Assembly: GCA_910592205.1 (NCBI GenBank)
Contig: CAJVPJ010001054.1
Location: 1-12,835, forward strand
DNA: 12,835 bases
DNA from: Paraglomus occultum
Taxonomy: Eukaryota > Glomeromycota > Glomeromycetes > Paraglomerales > Paraglomeraceae
Direction of reading: 5' to 3'
Under the pieces are notes generated by a model, which saw nothing but the letters and a program-made list of their open reading frames with translations, had not been told where the DNA came from and did not search any database. The position numbers and the translations under genes are program-made. Within the stretch, counting starts at the first letter, position 1; each line of letters starts with the position of its first letter. This document shows, in pieces, positions 6,880 to 12,835 of this stretch.

Positions 6880-9571
6880 ATGCCTGTCATTGATCAAATA
6901 AAACACTTTATCCGTCACGGCAAACATGCTAAACAAAAAGGACACTATGACATTCAAGGTGCCGCAAACTCTGTAGACAGGAAGGCTAATAAAGAGTCCA
7001 ACAACGATTTCAACAAGGCCACAGTAGTCGAGCAGATTGTGGCCGAGGAGAGGGAGGAAAAGAACAAACTGCCTGTATATCCCGGGTTGGAAAAATACCA
7101 GCTGATTGAGAAAATGGGAGAGTAAGTATCAAATAACCGAGATGTTCGTCGGGGAATCTGACAAGTAATGTCCGATATTATAACTCTGGGATTTTTATTC
7201 TTTCATGAACTTCAGAGGCGCATTCAGTAATGTCTATAATGCCGTTGACAAGGTGACTGGTCAAAAAGTAGCAATAAAAATCGTGCGTAAAAGAGACTTT
7301 AAAGAATCAGCGGTAAGCATTCACATGAACTTTTGCGCGATTTCATCAAAAAGAGAGACACCCGCTTTATTCTGACGAAATTCGTTTGTCAACGACAGAC
7401 TCATCTTCACAAGGATTTAAAAAAGAAACCGAAAATGACTGAGGTTAGACATGTTTTACCTTTTATCCGAGGATGCAATGGAGAGGGGAGAGAGCGAGAA
7501 CAAATGGGTTGGATTAGGTTGGATTGGATTGAGTTGGGCATGTTTTGATTTCATGTCTTGCTCACCTCTCTATCTAGTTAAATACAATATCGCTTTTTTG
7601 GTACTTATCTTGTCTTTCTTCTTTACTTTTCAAAACTACTGCCACCCTCCCTCGGTTGTCCGTGGAAACTACTATTTATACCCCCTCCTTCTAAACTTAC
7701 TGATACATCCTCCGCCTGTCCCGACTGTACGTCTTTCGGATCTTCCAAATCGTCCAAATCTTCCAAATCTTCCAATTCGTCTCCTGGTGATAATATCAAA
7801 CCGGCATATAAGCAGCATGCAAACATTCTCAAAGAAGTCCGAATCATGCGACAACTTAATCATCCCTCCATAATCTCGTTATACTCATTTAGCGAGTCGA
7901 ACGATTACTATTACCTAGTGCTCGAGCTCATGGAGGGCGGAGAGCTGTTTAATCAGATAGTAAAGTTGACGTATTTTTCGGAAAACTTGTCGAGGCATGT
8001 TATTGTCCAGGTCGCCGAAGGAATAAGATATCTGCACGAAGAAAAGGGTGTTGTCCATCGGTGAGTAGTATACGGGTGGGGATTTATATATGGCAATCGT
8101 TTAAATACTCAATAATTGACTTGGGAATATATTTACCCACTTTCTTCGTTTTTTACCACAAAAAAAAGCGACATCAAACCCGAAAATCTTCTCTTTAGCC
8201 CAATTCCCGTAATCCCATCCAAAGTTCCTCCGCCCCCACCAATTCCGGGGGATGAGCCCAAGGTACCAGAAGGTGAATTCACACCCGGAGTTGGTGGCGG
8301 TGGAATCGGGCGGGTAAAGATTGCAGACTTTGGTCTTTCCAAGGTCGTATGGGACCAGCATACAAAGACGCCGTGTGGTACTGTTGGATATACCGCTCCT
8401 GAAATTGTCAAGGATGAAAGATATAGCAAGAGCGTTGATATCTGGGCGTTGGGATGTGTACTGTACACCATGCTGTGCGGATTTCCACCGTTCTATGATG
8501 AGAGTATACCGGTACTCAGTGAAAAGGTCGCCAAAGGACAATATAGCTTTTTAAGCCCTTGGTGGGACGGAATCAGTGATTCTGGTGAGTAGGTGGTTTA
8601 ATGGAATGGGGGTTGACGAATTGAAAAGGGATAGTGGGTTTTATCGATTGAGAATAGTTTCCGTCGATGAAAACAGCCCTCCCATGATGCGATAATTGTA
8701 TTCACTCGAAACTGTTACTGAGTGGCTAATCAAACATTTTAAATTATTTAGCAAAGGACTTGGTTTCGCATCTATTAGAAGTTGATCCATCAAAACGATA
8801 CACAATAAAAGAATTCTTTGAACATCCATGGGTTAAGAACGAGGTTGATATAAAGGGTTTAAGGATGGGGAGAAAGACTTTTCGCAAAACGCCTATCAAG
8901 AAGGGCCTAGCCTTAATTAAACGCATTTGACTAAATTCATCCTCGTTCTTTTTCATTTTTTTTTTTCATTTTTTCCTTTTCCTATTCTTTTTCTCGCATT
9001 CTCTTTTTTTTATTCTGGTATCCAGTCCGAGCCTCAGCCCAGTCAACCTTCACCTCAGGCCCCATCCACGTTTAATCCCCTGGCAATGCCGGCATCCCCA
9101 TTACAGATTGAAGAAATCATGAGTCCGACTACGCCAAACATACCGTTGTCGAAACCACCGGTGCTATCACCGGGTTTCCAACAACTAAAGGACGCGTTTG
9201 ATGTCTGTTATACGGTACACAGGATAGAAGAAGAACGAGCGCGGAAAAAGATGTTGCGGAAAACGCAACCGAAAGATCTACGTCAACAGATATTGGCCAA
9301 GAATTTGGGAAATATGAACGATCTCGACGATGATGATGAAGAAGGAGAAGAAGAAGAAGAGATGGAAGAGAATACGAAGACAGAGCAGGTTTTGCGCTCT
9401 AAATTCTCGGATGATGATGATAGTGATACCGATTATATGGATACTAGCGATGATCATAACGTGCAAAATGAAGGAAACTCGTCTCCGGCCAACCTATCTG
9501 ATTTCGGTTTAAATTTAGATGGCGCTACCCTGCTTGGTCGGCGAAGGAGGGATATAGAAGTTAAGGGGTAA
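6880..9571 (+). CDS. Rck2/Srk1-type MAPK-activated Ser/Thr protein kinase, seven exons
   Basis: Proposed exons are 6880-7121, 7216-7312, 7399-7443, 7816-8060, 8169-8584, 8752-8843 and 9026-9571; they join in frame to 560 residues. The kinase domain spans about 73-375: Gly loop GEGAFSNV (80-87), K102 in VAIK, E135 in LKEV, HRDIKPEN with D211, DFG at 263, activation-loop CGTVGYTAPE with T281, and HPW at the end. Two features are typical of fungal Rck2/Srk1 kinases: the basic linker HLHKDLKKKPKMTE (115-128) before helix C, and the Pro/Gly-rich insert (about 220-257) before DFG. The tail has SP/TP sites (403, 412, 415, 427), a conserved-looking block LSPGFQQLKDAFDVCY (426-441), an acidic run (480-494) and a terminal TLLGRRRR (547-554) that resembles the MAPK docking motif of MAPKAP kinases. 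Expected role: substrate of a Hog1/Sty1-like MAPK in stress signalling. Exon 6 could instead end at 8831; the exon 3/4 junction is the other soft spot. ATG context is AAAATGCC. Confidence 0.9.
7444..7815 (+). other. Kinase intron 3: weak donor, G-rich start, AG-free 3' half, tandem acceptor
   Basis: This 372-nt intron starts with GTTAGA, followed by G-rich sequence including TTGGATT repeats (about 7505-7540). From 7578 to 7810 there is not one AG dinucleotide on the plus strand. The intron then ends in AAGCAG, where either AG (7812 or 7815) keeps the frame and adds or omits one Gln. Family comparison favours 7815 (TE-HANILKEV). The AG-free part is also open in the exon 4 frame from 7582 onward and would encode a Ser/Lys-rich stretch, but there is no AG acceptor from which to enter it. 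Confidence 0.7.
7741..7776 (+). repeat. Four tandem 9-mers (TCTTCCAAA type) in kinase intron 3
   Basis: Units at 7741, 7750, 7759 and 7768 differ by one or two bases. The period of nine keeps any reading frame, and in the exon 4 frame each unit reads Ser-Ser-Lys or Ser-Ser-Asn. This would suit a disordered insert if the DNA were ever translated. Confidence 0.85.
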
Positions 9572-11444
9572 AGAGATGCCACATGACGATATATGTGTAT
9601 GTCTGATGGGGAGGGGTAGAAACGCAAAAAAATAATCAACGACGTTTGAGAATGTTGTGAATGTTTTGCCGGAGGGGGGAGTGTGTGTGAGCGCGATATA
9701 TTTAACAACCTTGACCTAGTATATTATTTGCTCAATCTGGCAATTGGGCTACCGATGTTTGTTCTCTTTCCCTTTCCTCCTCCTCTTCTTATGCTACTAC
9801 CAATCCCTTGTTGTACATAGTATTTATAAACATTGACGGGTATAATTTTTTCTTTTCGTTTCTTTATAATTATCTCGCTCAAATTAACAATGCGTGAAAT
9901 AAAAAATTACATTCACGTGAAAGGAATTGTAAATTGACGTTATATGTTATGTGATCACGTAATATTGCATTTTTTTTGAGCCCTGTCGCTATGGGACGCA
10001 CCACTCTTCTGGTCAGGGACACTGGATTAAATAAGCTAGTTCGGAATATACAAAACTAACTATTTGCTAAATAGTTTGTAATGAGGCTTTTCTGGCATTC
10101 AACTTACAAAGATTGCGCGAATAAAAATTGGTAATGCTTTCTGTAGAACTTTTAACTCGATCAAGAACGCTTTAACACTTTCCAGTATTATCACGTGAGA
10201 TGAATGTTATGCGTGAACATGTGATACGATATTAGAGGTTACTTGAACTTTACATGTACGCGCTTTTCCTTTATTATCGTTCTGTTATCTTTCCGTGGTA
10301 TTGTTTTATATTCTCTGACAAGTTCTCCTCTGGCTCGCTTTAATAGACGCGTTTTACTTTGGCCCTATCTGTACTTTGTTCGTAACCTTACTAATTTATA
10401 GAGTTTTGAAGATCACATCATTTAAATGCGACTCAATATTTGATAAAGCAGGTGGATTTCGGAATACCAAAAATAGAAAAACTTGTATTCAAACTCTTCC
10501 TGTTAGTGCGAAGCTAAATTTAGCGAGCTCACGATATCTCTTAAAATACGCAACGAAACCGACTGTAAAAAACTATATGGGTTATTTCGATTACCGTATT
10601 ATACAAAATGTAGTTATAGAAATACACCAAATTCTATCCCGTAAAGAAAGTTGTTTCGAGTATGGGACGAAACATATAGACTTGTTCAAGTATTCCGCAA
10701 AAACCACGAATACCAGTCACTATCGCCGTTTAGATTAGCATCATAAATTTTCTCTATCGAATAAAATACAATCTGGGATTTTACCAAAAATGGGTATAGA
10801 AACATCTTTTGAATTGGCTTATACTCATACTGTTCAACGGAATTTGCATAGTTAATAAACATGCTCATAGACAGCAAAAAGGCTTCTCTTCATATTCACG
10901 CAAGCTCTTCTCATAATTACGTCTTTCTGAAAAGTTATGTAAGACTTAGAATACAGTAAAGTTGGATAAAAATCTTGGAGATAAAGAATTGCAAGCATGG
11001 TAATATGCTAATAATGTTCAAGCAACTAAACGTCTTGAACCATCTATAAACTTACAGTGTTGACAAAGAAACTAAAAATTCTGCTTTATCCATAATCAGA
11101 TATTATTATCGTGGTAAAAATCAAGAAGAAAGCACTCCGTCAACACAGATAACCAAAGTGTCTAAAATGTTCTGACCATAATCGATTTGTCTATTAAAAA
11201 TAGTATACTTTACGGAATATTGGAAATTTCTAGAACCACGGAAATGCTGTATATGCATGAAGCTGATTGGTTGTGTAAATACACGTAATATGTTTTTGTT
11301 TAAACTCAATTATGGCAAAACCAAGCTTCCGGGAGAGTCTATTAATAGTGATTGCTTCAAAACGGACGGGTATTATTTCTTGTTGGCGTTATTGCTATTC
11401 CTTTACTTGTTTTTCTCAATAACGTTTAAAATTTTTACGTCCAG
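9572..11444. other. Kinase 3' flank, then DNA with no firmly supported gene
   Basis: The first 330 nt are probably kinase 3' UTR. Beyond it, the plus-strand open frame 10376-10738 (120 codons, ending YRRLD then TAG) is mixed in composition but has no recognisable domain, and its first codons are weak; an acceptor-like TTTATAG lies at 10396-10402. On the minus strand, a short start exon near 11095-11057 (MDKAEFLVSLSTL then GTAAGT) cannot be joined in frame to anything I can see. Between 10960 and 11280 the plus strand has coding-like segments (for example YANNVQATKRLEPSINLQ) broken by stops, as expected of an old gene relic. Confidence 0.4.
9898..9903 (+). terminator. Candidate poly(A) signal of the kinase gene
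   Basis: AATAAA followed by an A run lies 327 nt past the kinase stop codon. T-rich sequence (TTTTTTCTTTTC) just upstream is consistent with a fungal 3' processing region. Weak evidence in AT-rich DNA. Confidence 0.35.
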
Positions 11445-11865
11445 ATATGGTCAAAAACTGTTCCTAAAAGGCGTAATTCGGAGTTTCGTCAAAAAGACGC
11501 AAAATCAATAGTACGTATTTTCCTCGAGTATATAATAAATAAGCCTTGACTTGACAATTTGCATTTTAGGCTATTACTCAAATCGACGGAAAACTTAAAC
11601 GTACGAAAGGAAAAACTTTTAAGGATTTAGACGTTATAGAAATAGATTTGCCACTGATTAAAGACTACAGACCGTGAGATCGTTCTCGAAGTTATACACA
11701 CCCCATCTTTGAAGTCGAAAGAATTGACAATAAACTGTTTATCAGAGTAAGTGTCATTTTTGTTTTACAACGTATGTTTTATCACCTGAATTTATTTCTG
11801 TATGATTTTAGTGCGACTGTTATGAGAAAGAAGATACAACTCTCAAATTGGAATATGTTGACTAA
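11445..11865 (+). pseudogene. Three-exon gene relic with an in-frame TGA
   Basis: Three segments join in phase 0: 11445-11510, 11570-11746 and 11812-11865. Acceptor ACGTCCAG precedes the first. The introns are 59 nt (GTACGT to TTTTAG) and 65 nt (GTAAGT to TTTTAG), both well formed. The conceptual product starts IWSKTVPKRRNSEFRQKDAK, contains KTFKDLDVIEIDLPLIKDYRP, and ends CYEKEDTTLKLEYVD then TAA. A TGA at 11675-11677 breaks it after DYRP, but the frame continues for 23 codons to a good donor. This suggests a single CGA-to-TGA change, which would be a C-to-T transition at a CpG. A possible 5' exon starting at ATG 11312 would end at GTGATT (11348). I do not recognise the family. Alternatives are a GTGAGA donor at 11674 with a different last exon, or chance open frames. 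Confidence 0.4.
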
Positions 11866-12835
11866 TGTGTTAACGAAGTGAATTTCGACCTGACGTAGGG
11901 GCATGGAATCAACGCCCAACGTGTCCGCAAAGGGTTCAGCCTATCGTTTATTCATTTCCACTTCCATGTTATGATTGAGTGAGATAATGGTTCTCTTCCG
12001 GGGAATGTGTACTTGAATTCTTAACGATCTTGTTAAATTGTTGGATATTACAGGTAACGTTTGATTGGACTAGTGATTACAATAATGCATTAAACAAGAT
12101 CGCATACGTTCAGCCATATTCAGAGCTTGTGTCAATCGCCTGAAACGTCAGCACTCTTTCCAGCAAATTCGAACCCTGGTACTACTTTTGTTGTGTCCCG
12201 CAAGACGTTCTCTAAGCGCGTCATAACTTGATTATTGGAGTGTATGTTATGGTATGAATGCAACGGAACAAACAGATCGTTCTTGGATGCGTCTATTTTA
12301 ATGAGCTCCTTAACTGCTTATCAATGATTTTATTTTATTATTAGTTAATCTAAGTTTATTTTCATAGCTGCATGGTAGAATAATAAAGACAAATCACCTG
12401 TTACCTATTACCCAGAAATTTGAAATCGATATACACCTCATGTCACAGTCGATGATTGCTTTCTGAAGAGAATTGTTAACGAGTATATTTGAGCTTCTTC
12501 TGTAGATTCGAAATTACAATATTCATTGGAAATTATAATATTGTCACATCTTAAATTACTAGTTTGCTCAGAATTTTGGGCCTAATGCACTAACTTTTAT
12601 CGTTGCTGCGTAACTGTAGCGCACACAATACCGATTAAAGTTTGGACTGTAGAAGTGAATCTTTATATCTACTGCAATAACCTGTTTAAAATAGCCAAAG
12701 ACTATGCTTGCAATAGCTATTCTTACAACTGTTTCTAAAATTATTCTTACAACTGTTTCTGTTTATTCAAACCATGTACATGTAATATTTATTAGTATGG
12801 CACCAAATATTACGGTGTTTTCAATTTCCAGCTTT
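11866..12835. other. Intergenic, no supported gene
   Basis: AT-rich sequence with stops in every frame. It contains an 8-bp perfect inverted repeat, ACAATATT at 12516-12523 with AATATTGT at 12537-12544, and the direct repeat listed next. A TTCGAACC-like stretch near 12168 recalls a tRNA B box on the minus strand, but no cloverleaf fits it. Confidence 0.55.
12718..12760. repeat. Direct repeat, two 19-bp copies at 24-bp spacing
   Basis: TATTCTTACAACTGTTTCT occurs at 12718-12736 and again at 12742-12760, separated by five bases. The copies are identical, consistent with a recent slippage event. Confidence 0.9.

Noticed and set aside
7451-7873. Plus-strand frame of 140 codons spanning kinase intron 3 and the start of exon 4
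   Set aside because: It reads exon 4 in the wrong frame (the true frame gives LKEVRIMRQLNHPSI). Its repeated NLPN segments come from the 9-mer tandem repeat.
8101-8541. Minus-strand frame of 146 codons across the kinase domain
   Set aside because: It is antisense to a conserved kinase exon whose plus-strand reading shows family motifs (HRDIKPEN, DFG, APE). The antisense peptide has no domain-like features.
8927-9025. Start of the last kinase exon as an independent gene beginning at 8927
   Set aside because: The first 33 codons are a Phe/Ser-rich translation of a pyrimidine tract that ends in CAG, which is a splice acceptor. The downstream part matches the Rck2-type tail.
10954-10985. Second copy of the CAGTAAAGT element end
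   Set aside because: Only about ten bases match the MITE end and no inverted partner is visible nearby.
12160-12190. tRNA on the minus strand suggested by GGGTTCGAATTTGC
   Set aside because: Only a B-box-like motif is present. The flanking bases give a CCAG/CTGG hairpin rather than a T arm, and no acceptor or anticodon stem can be drawn.

Overview
The window is eukaryotic. Its two large genes are split by short GT-AG introns, intergenic DNA is AT-rich, and both main protein families have a fungal flavour. The kinase carries a linker and an insert that I know from fungal Rck2/Srk1 kinases, and the linker version resembles those of early-diverging fungi and basidiomycetes. I therefore infer a fungus, most likely an AT-rich Mucoromycota-type genome (for example an arbuscular mycorrhizal lineage). 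The species cannot be fixed from sequence alone. I saw no rRNA, tRNA, CRISPR array, viral genes or bacterial-style operon.

Layout. The left edge (1-168) may be the 3' end of a plus-strand gene. A small minus-strand gene at 662-1304 encodes a predicted 131-residue single-pass membrane protein; it only appears after joining two exons. The stretch 1305-2984 is mostly non-coding. It holds a tandem duplication (1438-1595) and a 147-bp inverted-repeat element that looks like a MITE (2528-2674). A five-exon minus-strand gene (2985-4799) encodes a 367-residue rhomboid-family intramembrane protease with its catalytic Ser/His pair intact. About 2.1 kb of shared upstream DNA separates it from a divergent seven-exon plus-strand gene (6880-9571), which encodes a 560-residue Rck2/Srk1-type stress kinase (CAMK group, MAPK-activated). 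The right third (9572-12835) is low in gene content. It holds the kinase 3' end, an uncertain open frame (10376-10738), and a three-exon gene relic (11445-11865) whose frame is interrupted by a TGA.

How the parts relate. The kinase and the rhomboid are each complete, and nothing shows that they act in one pathway. In other fungi the kinase family is a target of the Hog1/Sty1 stress MAPK, and fungal Rbd2-type rhomboids act in Golgi/ER membrane proteolysis, including SREBP processing. The most distinctive features of the window are in the gene structures: a 45-nt kinase exon flanked by a weak donor, a 233-nt AG-free stretch ending in a tandem AAGCAG acceptor, a last kinase intron whose retention would swap the C-terminal tail, and several introns of both genes that carry G runs just after the 5' splice site and pyrimidine tracts before the 3' splice site.
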